Positions 1 through 6,789 of a DNA stretch of 9,854 nt are shown here, piece after piece. A program made the position numbers and the translations under genes. Each line of letters opens with the position of its first letter. Within the stretch, counting starts at the first letter, position 1. This DNA is from an uncultured Candidatus Altimarinota bacterium (lineage in GTDB: Bacteria > Patescibacteriota > Gracilibacteria > BD1-5 > UBA6164), in contig CALDZW010000022.1 of assembly GCA_937944175.1 (NCBI GenBank), positions 1 to 9,854 on the forward strand. Reading direction: 5' to 3'. The notes beneath the pieces were generated by a model, which did no database searches, had not been told where the DNA came from, and worked only from the letters and a program-made list of their open reading frames with translations.

Positions 1-72
1 AATGTTTTTGTTAATCATTTTTCCCTGTCAGTAAGTATTTTTCTTATCATTTATTATATCTATTTTTGGCAT
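1..72 (-). CDS. Partial unidentified ORF leaving the left edge
   Basis: With UGA read as Gly, an ATG at 72-70 opens a frame of 24 codons that runs off the window without a stop. It begins MPKIDIINDK and contains one UGA codon. It has the same direction as the upstream gpx gene and is separated from that gene's stop by about 90 nt holding a terminator-like hairpin. A -10-like TATACT lies 13 nt before the ATG, the same spacing seen before mscL and the lipoprotein gene. No family can be recognised from so short a piece. In AT-rich DNA with one fewer stop codon, a 24-codon open frame can arise by chance, so this is only a candidate 5' end of a gene. Confidence 0.3.
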
Positions 73-85
73 CCTGTCGAGAAAA

Positions 86-91
86 AGTATA
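86..91 (-). promoter_or_regulatory. -10-like hexamer before the left-edge ORF
   Basis: On the minus strand this reads TATACT, one mismatch from TATAAT, and ends 13 nt before the candidate ATG at 72. No good -35 box is visible 16-18 nt further upstream. The call rests on matching spacing with two other genes in the window. Confidence 0.25.
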
Positions 92-104
92 TTTTCTTTT
101 TCAG

Positions 105-131
105 AAAAATACCACCTTTTTGAAAAGTGGT
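105..131 (-). terminator. Candidate terminator of gpx
   Basis: On the minus strand, arms ACCAC and GTGGT (127-131 with 111-115) continue inward through A/T pairs with one bulged base, and are followed by ATTTTT. This lies 32 nt past the gpx stop. The stem is short and the U-run is interrupted, so it is weaker than the terminators near 4022-4103. Confidence 0.45.
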
Positions 132-162
132 TGATAGTAACGTAATTACTATATCTATTTTT

Positions 163-645
163 TTATATGCCAAGCATAGCTTGTATCTCTCCCTCTAATC
201 TTTCTGGTTTTGTTACTGGAGCAAAACGTTGAATTTTTTCTCCATCTTTTGATATTAAGAATTTTGTAAAATTCCATTTAATTTTCTTTCCAAAAATATT
301 ATTACTATTTCTTTTTAAATATGTAAAGATTGGGTGCTCATCATCTCCATTTACATCTATTTTATCAAATACTGTAAATTTTACTCAATAATTAATAAGA
401 CACTGCTCTTTGATATCCTCTCAAATAAGTGGTTCTTGTTCAGCAAACTGGTTACATGGAAAGGCAAGAACCACTAAACCTTTATCACCGTATACTTCAT
501 GAAGATGCTGTAATCACTTATATTGATATGCTAGACCACATCTGCTAGCAGTATTTGCAATAAGAATTACTTTTCACTTAAACTGTTCCATTTTAATTAT
601 CTTTCCACTTGGAAGCTCTGCTTGAAAGTCATAAAAATTTTTCAT
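163..645 (-). CDS. gpx: Glutathione peroxidase family protein (thiol peroxidase)
   Basis: A 160-residue protein, the usual length for bacterial BtuE/BsaA-type glutathione peroxidases. These enzymes reduce peroxides in the cytoplasm, usually drawing electrons from thioredoxin in the Cys-type members. The catalytic tetrad is readable: peroxidatic Cys36 in NTASRCGL, Gln70 in FPCNQFAEQEP, and Trp124-Asn125 in KWNFTKFL. Cys64 and Cys82 are further cysteines; Cys82 or its neighbourhood may act in resolution. The start is the ATG at 645, giving MKNFYDFQAELPSGK as the first strand-forming segment expected in this family. Four UGA codons (residues 24, 44, 75, 87) sit at glycine positions. None is the active-site residue, which is Cys (TGT), so UGA is not selenocysteine here. 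No signal peptide is present. The gene is transcribed away from mscL; a TATAAT box lies at 689-694 with a poor -35. Confidence 0.93.
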
Positions 646-688
646 AGTAATAATTTTTGAAAAAATATAAATACATAAAAAATCTATT

Positions 689-694
689 ATTATA
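689..694 (-). promoter_or_regulatory. Candidate -10 box for gpx
   Basis: The minus strand reads TATAAT here, 43 nt before the gpx ATG. The expected -35 position reads about GACTTT, a poor match, and the surrounding DNA is so AT-rich that chance hits are common. Confidence 0.3.
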
Positions 695-788
695 ATATAT
701 TTTTTACTACTAAAGTCTAGAAAATAATCGCATAAAACTTACTAATAATATTACATTACATATATAACACATAAATTATTTATTAGTG

Positions 789-815
789 CAATAGTTTTTT
801 TTAAAAAAACTATTG
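789..815. repeat. 27-bp near-perfect inverted repeat between gpx and mscL
   Basis: The left arm 789-801 (CAATAG followed by seven T) and the right arm 803-815 (seven A followed by CTATTG) are perfect 13-bp reverse complements around a single central T. It lies between divergent genes, where no terminator is needed, and overlaps a possible -35 box (TTGAAT, 813-818) of mscL. It may be an operator or a cruciform-prone palindrome. A terminator from a removed gene is another option. Confidence 0.7.
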
Positions 816-861
816 AATTTAGCATAAAATACCCTAATATTCACATACTTTATATTATAAT
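813..861 (+). promoter_or_regulatory. Promoter region of mscL
   Basis: Two candidates are visible. TTGAAT (813-818) and TAATAT (835-840) are 16 nt apart. A perfect TATAAT sits at 856-861, 13 nt before the ATG, but has no good -35. The second would give a leader of only about 6 nt. No clear Shine-Dalgarno precedes the start; a TAGG at 863-866 is the only purine-rich hint. Confidence 0.45.
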
Positions 862-874
862 TTAGGTACATACT

Positions 875-1279
875 ATGTTACAAGATTTTAAAGCTTTCCT
901 AATGAAAGGAAATGTAGTTGATATGGCAGTTTGATTTATCTTTGGTGCTGCATTTGCTTCAGTAGTTAAGTCTTTAGTAGAGAATATTGTTATGCCTCCA
1001 ATTGGTAAACTTATGGCTGATGTTGATTTCTCAAACCTATTCTGGGCTCTTGATGGAAAAGAATATGCATCAATTGCTGCTCTAGATGAAGCAGGTGCTG
1101 CTGCAATTAGATATGGTACATTTATTAATGACCTTCTAGGATTCATTATGCTTGGGTTTGTTGTATTTATACTTGTAAGACAAGTTACTAAAATGCAAAA
1201 AAAGGAAGAAGAAAAACCAGCTGAAACTCCAGCAGATATCAAACTTCTTGAAGAAATTAGAGATGCATTAAAAAAATAA
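875..1279 (+). CDS. mscL: Large-conductance mechanosensitive channel MscL
   Basis: A 134-residue protein, normal for MscL, which forms a homopentameric inner-membrane pore that opens under membrane tension to release solutes during hypo-osmotic shock. The N-terminal amphipathic helix (MLQDFKAFLMKGN) leads into the family signature NVVDMAVGFIFGAAF (residues 13-27, start of TM1), then IVMPPIGKL. A periplasmic loop spans about residues 50-80. TM2 is around FINDLLGFIMLGFVVFILV (83-101). The charged C-terminal helix ends DIKLLEEIRDALKK, as in other MscL proteins. The single UGA codon (932-934, residue 20) falls on the pore-lining glycine equivalent to Gly22 of the E. coli channel. With the standard code the gene would be cut after 19 residues. 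It is monocistronic and ends just before a strong hairpin. Confidence 0.97.
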
Positions 1280-1295
1280 TCTCTACATTCAAAGT

Positions 1296-1329
1296 AAAAA
1301 ATAAACTCAAAATATGAGTTTATTTTTTT
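1296..1329 (+). terminator. Rho-independent terminator after mscL
   Basis: A perfect 10-bp stem (1299-1308 with 1316-1325) with a 7-nt loop is followed by a T-run reaching 1329. It begins about 20 nt past the mscL stop. An A-run on the left arm would also give a U-tail on the minus strand, so it could act in both directions. Confidence 0.85.
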
Positions 1330-1520
1330 GCATGTTTTCTATTACAGATGATAGTCCAGATTATATTCATAAGGCTTAAAGAGAAATTCAATAATCGGTG
1401 GTATTTTATACATCATACAAACTTACTCTCTAGTCTTAATCAGCATTTAGTAGACACTAATTTGTCTAAGAAAGTATCACAATACTTTTTCCCATAATTA
1501 CACCTATAATCTCTTTTAAA
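1330..1520. other. Intergenic stretch with small hairpins and no convincing gene
   Basis: This lies between the mscL terminator and the terminator of the convergent minus-strand gene, where no promoter or leader is expected. Two tandem hairpins are visible: 1451-1456 with 1463-1468 (6 bp, 6-nt loop) and 1471-1477 with 1482-1488 (7 bp, 4-nt loop, then a short T-run). A minus-strand micro-ORF at 1416-1342 (24 codons, starting MMYKIPPIIEFLFK) has no recognisable family. It could be a gene remnant or chance. Confidence 0.4.
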
Positions 1521-1523
1521 TAC

Positions 1524-1549
1524 TAAAAGACCATGTTTCCATAGTCTTG
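1524..1549 (-). terminator. Terminator of the FecR/Ig-like protein gene
   Basis: On the minus strand an 8-bp stem (1547-1540 with 1535-1528, one T-G wobble) is capped by a GAAA tetraloop and followed by TTTTAGT. It starts 25 nt past the stop codon of the gene at 1573-3150. Confidence 0.65.
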
Positions 1550-1572
1550 TAGATTGTAACTATATGTAATAA

Positions 1573-3150
1573 TTATTGAGGATTTGCTTCTGTACTAACA
1601 AGAGCTGGTTTATTAACTACAGCTGGTTGAGCTACTGGCTGTGGAGCTGGTTTTGCAGCTATAGCAGATGGCTTAACCACTGGAGCTACAGCAGTTTGTT
1701 TTGTGCTTACTTTTTCAAAACTAATATACTTTTTTAAGATTACTGAACCATCTTTTCATACATATTTAATTTCATAGTTGTTTACTCATTCTCCTAAAGT
1801 TTTAAACCTCTTGTATGCATGATACCTGAATGTCCTTCAATTATATGTTGTGAGTTTATGCCCATTGATATACACAGCTGCAACATTTGGATTTTTTACT
1901 GTTCAATAGAATGTATTTTGATCAACATATGTTTTCCCATTCTTTATTGAAGGAGTTGAAATAATAAAATCTGATGCATTTACTGGGTATGACTCAGTAT
2001 TAATTTTTGAAAAAGCACTAGGAGTAGATGAGTCTTGAGAAGTAGTCTTAGATCCTGCACTATAATAGATAGTGTACAAATGTTTTCCTATAATATTATC
2101 ATCTCCATCTAAAACTTTAATTACAATATCATTTAAACTTTTACTTGTATCAACTCATGGAACAGAGAATGTCTGAGTTGTTGGATTAATTGTAGCTTGT
2201 AATCAATTTATAAAAATAGAGCGTACTCTATCGTCTGAAAAACTTCCATTTATAGTTGTTGTTGGTGAATCAACACTTCATTCATCATATATATTTTCAA
2301 AACTCAGTAATCATACACTACTTCCCTGGTCACTAGCTTCATTAATATTCTCTGTATTTTCATTACCAATTAGACTACCTTCTCAATCAATATTCCCTGA
2401 TCCTGATTCAGAGTTTGATTCTCCTTCACTAGGAATCATTGATCATAATAAGTTTTCACTAGATGTCTTATTTTTTAGATACCAATCACTTATTTTAAAA
2501 TAATCATCAAAGTCTCACTTAAGAGAAGACATATCAAGTTCATCTTCTGAAGCCTGTTGACGAAGTACTTGGATTTTTTTTCAAGGAGCTAAAAATGTCT
2601 CCTGTCATGATAAATTTTTTACTTCTGCGGATCATGAAACAAGATAGAGAGTACTTGAAACTTCATTCTGTTCAATATTAGCAATACTATTTGGTCATAA
2701 TTTTGCTGATAGATACCTTGAATCTACTTCAATATCACTTTCAGATGTAACCCAAAGAGATGATGACTCTAATTTCATTTTAGAATCTTTTCCATATTCC
2801 AATTCTCAATTTTTATCCAAATTGAAGTGAGCTATATCATCTATTGAAAATCCTACACTTCCCTTTGTAACCTTCAGTAGTTCTCATGGTGATAGATTTT
2901 CTCATTCTACTACGTCACGTTTTTTATCTTTCGTATTCACAATAATTGCTTCTGTTCAATCAGAAACTTCAAGTGATAAATCATTTATTCACATTGATTC
3001 TATCCCATTGCTTCACACACTTGAAGAAGGTTCATTATCTCCTCATCATGAAAATGCTACATATATCAGTAAGAATATCAGTAAAAAAATTCCTATTGGC
3101 ACCATGTAATCCTTTATGTTTTTTATTCATGGTTTTGTTCTATTTCTCAT
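1573..3150 (-). CDS. Membrane-anchored protein with FecR-like and Ig-like (glucodextranase B-like) domains
   Basis: A 525-residue protein, read with many UGA = Gly codons. A short basic cytoplasmic N-terminus is followed by one membrane segment, about residues 17-33 (VPIGIFLLIFLLIYVAF). The rest should lie outside the membrane. Residues about 60-200 look like a FecR domain: LEYGKDSKMKLESSSLWV, a run of short beta strands, then LYLVSGSAEVKNLSGQETFLAPGKKIQV. An acidic Ser/Asn/Gly-rich linker covers about 240-285. Two beta-rich Ig-like modules follow. Residues about 285-375 contain SPTTTINGSFSDDRVRSIFINGL, which resembles glucodextranase B-like domains; residues about 397-488 contain YGTVKNPNVAAVYINGHKL. 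A Pro/Ala-rich tail (489-525) could span a cell-surface layer. The function is unknown; a structural or scaffold role is a guess. ATG 3150 is the only good start just before the membrane segment. The gene is divergent from the lipoprotein gene and stands alone. Confidence 0.85.
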
Positions 3151-3372
3151 AATTTTTTGATAATTTTAGTAAGTTACCTACATATAATAATAGAGAAAAA
3201 AAATAAAATACAAAATAATTTTTACGAATATCAAAAGGCTTATTTAACTTATAGCTAGCCAAAAGGAACAGTATAATAAAAACCTTCTGGACATTCCTAC
3301 ATAAACAAGCATTATATATTATATTATACCTATAAAATGTAGTAAGTACACCATGCTAATGTTAAAAAAATG

Positions 3373-3399
3373 TTGAAAATTAATTTTTTATATTATAAT
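3373..3399 (+). promoter_or_regulatory. Candidate distal promoter of the lipoprotein gene
   Basis: TTGAAA (3373-3378) and a perfect TATAAT (3394-3399) are 15 nt apart, shorter than the ideal 17. TAATAC with a 17-nt spacer is an alternative. The leader would be about 64 nt. Confidence 0.5.
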
Positions 3400-3450
3400 A
3401 CAGCCACTTTAAAGAAGAAATAATATTCCTCTTATAAGAATTTTTTAATA

Positions 3451-3456
3451 TATAAT
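3451..3456 (+). promoter_or_regulatory. Proximal -10 box of the lipoprotein gene
   Basis: A perfect TATAAT ends 13 nt before the ATG at 3470, the same distance as the TATAAT before mscL. No good -35 is visible. If used, the transcript would have almost no leader. Confidence 0.35.
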
Positions 3457-3469
3457 TTGATCATATCTT

Positions 3470-3982
3470 ATGAAAAAATTTATACTTGTTAGTTTACTTC
3501 TTTCACTTATTACTCTTGCTTCATGCGGAGAAAAAGTAACTGAAGGAGTAAAGAATGTATGAGAAGCTGCAGGAAGTGCTGTAGAAACAGTTTGAGATGT
3601 AGCAAGTGATGCTGCTGATGTTGCTACGGATGCTGCATGATCTGTAGCTGACACTGCTGTTGATGCAGGAGCTGTTGTTGTAGATACTGCTGTTGATGTA
3701 GGGGCTGCTGTTGCAGACACTGCTAGTGATGCAGGAGCTGCTGCAGCTAATGTTGCTGCTGATGCTGCTGACGCTGCTGCTAATGCAGGAGCTGCTATTG
3801 TTGATACTGCTGTTGATACTGGTGATGCTGCTGCTGATGCAGGAGCTGATATGGTTGATGCTGCTACTAATGCAGGAGCTGCTGTTGTAGATACTGTATG
3901 AGATGCTGCTGACGCTGCTGCTGATGCAGGAGCTGATATGATTGATGCTGATGCAGATACAATGAAAGATGCAGTTAACTAA
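3470..3982 (+). CDS. Ala/Asp-rich repeat lipoprotein with amphipathic helix repeats
   Basis: A 170-residue protein. Residues 1-18 form a lipoprotein signal peptide (KK, hydrophobic core, lipobox LASC), with Cys19 as the likely lipidated residue, so the mature protein should sit on a membrane surface. After a short linker (EKVTEGVKNVGEAAG), residues about 44-160 are almost only Ala, Asp, Val, Gly, Thr and Asn. The motif [D/N]-[A/V]-G-A recurs with its Gly at 67, 78, 89, 107, 125, 136 and 154. Spacings are 11, 11, 18, 18, 11 and 18 residues, all close to whole numbers of alpha-helix turns. This suggests a long amphipathic acidic helix resembling LEA group 3 or apolipoprotein 11-mers, though no family is identified. 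Four Gly are UGA (residues 31, 42, 57, 144), but none of the repeat-anchor glycines is. Function is unknown; envelope binding or stress protection is inference. A strong terminator follows. Confidence 0.85.
3599..3949 (+). repeat. Degenerate in-frame repeats in the lipoprotein gene
   Basis: A low-complexity stretch of GCT, GCA, GAT and GTT codons. The anchor GCAGGAGCTG or a close variant starts at 3665, 3698, 3731, 3785, 3839, 3872 and 3926. Steps are 33, 33, 54, 54, 33 and 54 nt, so units are 11 or 18 codons. The units differ at many third positions, so the array looks old, not freshly expanded. Confidence 0.85.
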
Positions 3983-4000
3983 AAAGATGTGGTTAACTAA
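3965..4000 (+). repeat. 18-bp tandem duplication covering a stop codon
   Basis: Copies 3965-3982 and 3983-4000 match at 16 of 18 bases. Each encodes Lys-Asp-(Ala/Val)-Val-Asn and then TAA, in the same frame. The first TAA is the stop of the lipoprotein gene; the second copy would add KDVVN if the first stop were read through. Confidence 0.85.
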
Positions 4001-4021
4001 TTCGTAAACATTTTTAAATGT

Positions 4022-4054
4022 AAAAAAGTGAGGAATAGTTTTCCTCACTTTTTT
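4022..4054 (+). terminator. Terminator of the lipoprotein gene
   Basis: A perfect 13-bp stem (4022-4034 with 4042-4054) has a GC-containing core GTGAGG/CCTCAC, a 7-nt loop and a T-run in the 3' arm. It starts 40 nt past the stop. The A-run on the left means it could also stop minus-strand transcripts. Confidence 0.9.
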
Positions 4055-4070
4055 ATATTCTCTACATGGC

Positions 4071-4103
4071 AAAAAAAAATACTAACCTCCTGTTAGTATT
4101 TTT
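4071..4103 (-). terminator. Terminator of the ftsA-ftsZ operon
   Basis: A perfect 12-bp stem (4075-4086 with 4092-4103) has a 5-nt loop. On the minus strand it is followed by a run of T (complement of 4071-4079). It lies 15 nt past the ftsZ stop and is back to back with the lipoprotein terminator. Confidence 0.9.
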
Positions 4104-4118
4104 ATTGCTCTGAGCCTA

Positions 4119-5399
4119 TTACATCTTCTTTCTTAAAAATGTTGGTACATCCAAATCATCCTGAGATGGAGTTATTCATTGTCTTTTAACTGGTGCAGAT
4201 GAAATTGAATTCACAGGTGCTGAAGTATTTATTTGAGAATTATTTATTTGAGGAGTTGACGTTGGAATAGGAGTTACAGGAGTTGAAGCGATTCTTGAAT
4301 CACTTACTTGCTTTCTACCAAAGGGGTTTACTTTTAATCATGCATGAGATGGTTCTTCAGCATATTTTTTATTTGATGCCTCATCAAATCAAGCAGCCAC
4401 TACAGTAATTTTAATTTCTCATTCATAATCTTCTCTAATAGTAGCACCAAAGATAATATTTGCATTTGGATCAACTGATTCAGTAATGATTTTAGCAGCT
4501 TCATCAACCTCAAACATACTTAGGTCTGTTCCTCATGTAATATTAAATAATACTCCCTGAGCTCATCCTATTGATAATTCTAGTAGCGGAGAATCAATAG
4601 CTGAACGTGCTGCTTCTGTTGCTCTATTTTCTCATGAACCATATCATATTCACATCAAAGCAGATCATGCATCATTCATAACTGACTTCACATCGGCGAA
4701 ATCCACATTTATCAACCCAGCTTGTGTAATAAGATCTGAAACCCCCTGAACTCATTGATTCAATACTTCATCAACAATTCCAAAAGCATCTAATAGTGGT
4801 GTTTTTTTATCAATAATAGAAAGAATTCTATCATTTGGTATAGTAATAAGAGTATCTACTTTATCTCTAAGATTATCGTAACCATCAAGAGATTTTGCCA
4901 TTCTGTTCTGTCATTCAAATGAAAATGGTTTTGTTACTATTCATACAGTCAATGCTCATAATTCTTTTGCAATTGATGCAATAACAGGAGCTGCTCAAGT
5001 ACCTGTTCATCCTCATAAACCACAAGTAATGAAAACCATATCAGCTCACTCTAATGCTGTCTTAATCTCTTCACTTGATTCTTCTGCAGCTTTTTTTCAG
5101 ATTTCCGGATCACTTCATGCACCAAGTCCTGCTGTTACAATTTTTCATATATTTAGTTTCTTCTCAGCTAAAGAGCTAAAAAGTGCTTGAGAATCAGTAT
5201 TCATAGCAATGAACTCAACTCATTCAAGTCCCCCTTCAATCATTCTGTTTACAGAATTTAATCCTCCTCATCCAACTCATATAACTTTAATTTTTGCTAT
5301 TGGTGAAATAGAACCTGAAATGTCTACCTCTTGTGGTCAAGAATTCATTACTGGCTTTTTTCCTGAAAGTAAATTTTTTAATCTATCATCTCTAGTCAT
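4119..5399 (-). CDS. ftsZ: Cell division GTPase FtsZ
   Basis: A 426-residue tubulin homologue, close to the usual FtsZ length. It polymerises with GTP at mid-cell into the Z ring that organises division. The N-terminal Rossmann part begins IKVIGVGGGGLNSVNRMI (residues 37-54). The tubulin signature GGGTGTG is at 129-135, the T7 catalytic loop NVDFAD at 231-236, and the C-terminal globular domain runs to about residue 340. A Ser/Thr/Pro/Asn-rich linker (about 370-410) leads to the conserved C-terminal peptide DDLDVPTFLRKKM, which in other bacteria binds FtsA. About 25 of 47 glycines are UGA, including three in the GTP signature (4995-5015). ATG 5399 is the only plausible start, because an in-frame TAA lies just upstream. 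The gene follows ftsA by 52 nt in the same direction. A TATAAT at 5420-5425 may give extra transcription. Confidence 0.98.
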
Positions 5400-5419
5400 T
5401 GTAAAATTGTTATTAGTAA

Positions 5420-5425
5420 ATTATA
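5420..5425 (-). promoter_or_regulatory. Possible internal -10 box before ftsZ
   Basis: TATAAT on the minus strand lies in the 52-nt ftsA-ftsZ gap, 20 nt before the ftsZ ATG. The -35 region is weak. An internal ftsZ promoter is common in other bacteria, but here the hexamer alone is thin evidence. Confidence 0.3.
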
Positions 5426-5451
5426 TAGTTGTGTTCTCTAAAATGCTGTAT

Positions 5452-6681
5452 TTAAGGTAAGAGTTTTTTCAAAACTTTCATTATCGATGTAAATAGGCTT
5501 CAAATATTAACACTAAATGAAGGCATATCAATATTATATTTATTTCACATCATCATTGTTCCTATAACAGCAGCACAAACTGGATCATTTATAAACGTAT
5601 CTGATAATTCATCATCTATTATTGGAGTACCCACAAAGCATGGGAGCTTTAGATTTTGCTTTGCTGAATCAAGAAATTGTTTTGTTTTAATTCATCATCC
5701 CACAAATACGGCTCCTTCTGGAAGCATTCAATCTTTCCCAATTTTTTTAAGTTCTTCTCGTACAAAATAAAAAATTTCTTCATAACGTGCTGTTGCAATT
5801 TGAGATAAATAGAGAAGTGACACTTTTCATGTTTCTCCTATATTTAGTTTTGATAGATCAAGATCTCTTTCAGGGGCCTCTTTCTCATCTGTATTAACCA
5901 TAGCATGCTCAATCTTTAGCTTCTCAGCAACAAGTGTTGATGTCCTCAGACCAAGAGCAATATCATTTGTTACGTTATCTCAACCAAGTGGTATAACAGC
6001 TGAATATTTTAACACCCCTTCTTCATAAATAGTTACTCATGTTGTAGAAGCTCCTATATCAACACACACTACTCATAATTCTTTTTGTCTTCTATCAAGC
6101 ACTCATTCAGCTGATGATATAAGATTTGGATACACATCAAGTACTTCAATTCAAACATCACTTACTGCTCTTTTAATATTATTTAAAACATTAGTATTTA
6201 CTGAAAAAATATTTGCTACTACTTCAAGTTTTCTTGCTGACATTCCTACAGGATTCTTCACACCATCTTCTATATCTACACTAAAGGACTCTGGAATTAC
6301 CTTAAGTATCTCTCTATTTGGAAAGTCCACTCATCCACGTGCCATATCGAGAACTCTATCCACATCATCTTGAGTAATTTCTTCTCAAGATATAGCTATA
6401 ACTCCCCTACTTGAAATGACCTCAAATGATGATGAATTAAAAGAAACATACACATGTGATACCTGTTCTCATGCCATTTTTTCTGCTTCTTCTAATGATT
6501 TATCAAGATTATTCTTAAACTCTTCCATATCAAGAATATTTCCTTTTCTTATTGCTGTTGAATTTGCAACTCATACTCAAAGCACCACAAATTTATCTTG
6601 ATCTTCTCATTTAAAGCTTCAAATAATTGTTCTTATTTTAGAGCTTCAAATATCAATAGTAGTAATAGTGCTATCAACCAT
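5452..6681 (-). CDS. ftsA: Cell division protein FtsA
   Basis: A 409-residue actin-family ATPase, normal for FtsA, which tethers FtsZ filaments to the inner membrane. Visible parts are: phosphate-1 motif TIDIGSSKIRTIIG (residues 8-21); the FtsA-specific 1C/SHS2 region (about 80-160, with HVYVSFNSSSFEV and ILKVIPESFSVD); phosphate-2 motif VVCVDIGASTTGVTIYEEG (about 204-222); adenosine motif AVFVGGGIKTKQF; and a C-terminal amphipathic helix GSLFTSIMKVLKKLLP, the expected membrane-targeting sequence. Phosphate-2 reads DIGAST where DIGGGT is common. Many Gly are UGA, including two of three in VGGG. A CGA codon (5760-5758) in YFVREELKK falls where related proteins often carry Arg. ATG 6681 starts directly before the first beta strand. 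The gene is first in an ftsA-ftsZ operon and divergent from the phosphatase gene. Confidence 0.96.
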
Positions 6682-6753
6682 ATAAATTTTTTGTTAAATT
6701 AGTTATCTATAATGTTCAAGTAATGTATACAAATATTTAACTATCTGAAAGCC

Positions 6754-6767
6754 AAATACATGTATTT
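6754..6767. promoter_or_regulatory. 14-bp perfect palindrome in the ftsA leader
   Basis: AAATACATGTATTT is its own reverse complement. It lies about 16-30 nt downstream of the expected start of transcription from the ftsA promoter, a place where a dimeric regulator could block transcription. No known operator is recognised. Confidence 0.35.
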
Positions 6768-6789
6768 ATTCATTTCATTTTGTTCACAA

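Larger units (their letters stand above)
3151..3469. other. Divergent AT-rich intergenic region
   Basis: This holds no convincing ORF or RNA gene. It separates the minus-strand FecR/Ig-like gene from the plus-strand lipoprotein gene. On the minus strand, TATTAT-like boxes lie around 3184-3192 with a TTGTAT about 15-17 nt upstream, and TAAAAT lies 12 nt before the ATG at 3150. The plus-strand promoters are listed separately. A T/A-rich block at 3312-3330 is low in complexity. Confidence 0.5.

Noticed and set aside
55..162. 13-bp direct repeat TATATCTATTTTT at 55-67 and 150-162
   Set aside because: It is made of A/T-rich words common in this DNA. There are only two copies and no element lies between them.
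163..645. UGA codons in a glutathione peroxidase as selenocysteine
   Set aside because: The peroxidatic residue is Cys36 (TGT), the four UGA codons fall at other, glycine-type positions, and UGA is equally common in unrelated genes.
862..1242. Minus-strand open frame opposite mscL
   Set aside because: It is the complement of a clear full-length MscL and its product looks like no protein family.
3599..3949. CRISPR array or microsatellite
   Set aside because: Units are in frame, diverged at third positions, 33 or 54 nt apart and lack unique spacers, so this is protein-coding repetition.
3521..4072. Long Ser/Asn/Ile-rich open frame on the minus strand opposite the lipoprotein gene
   Set aside because: It is the antisense shadow of GCT/GAT/GCA-rich repeats. 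The plus strand has a signal peptide, lipobox and helical repeats, and two terminators lie within or beside the antisense frame.
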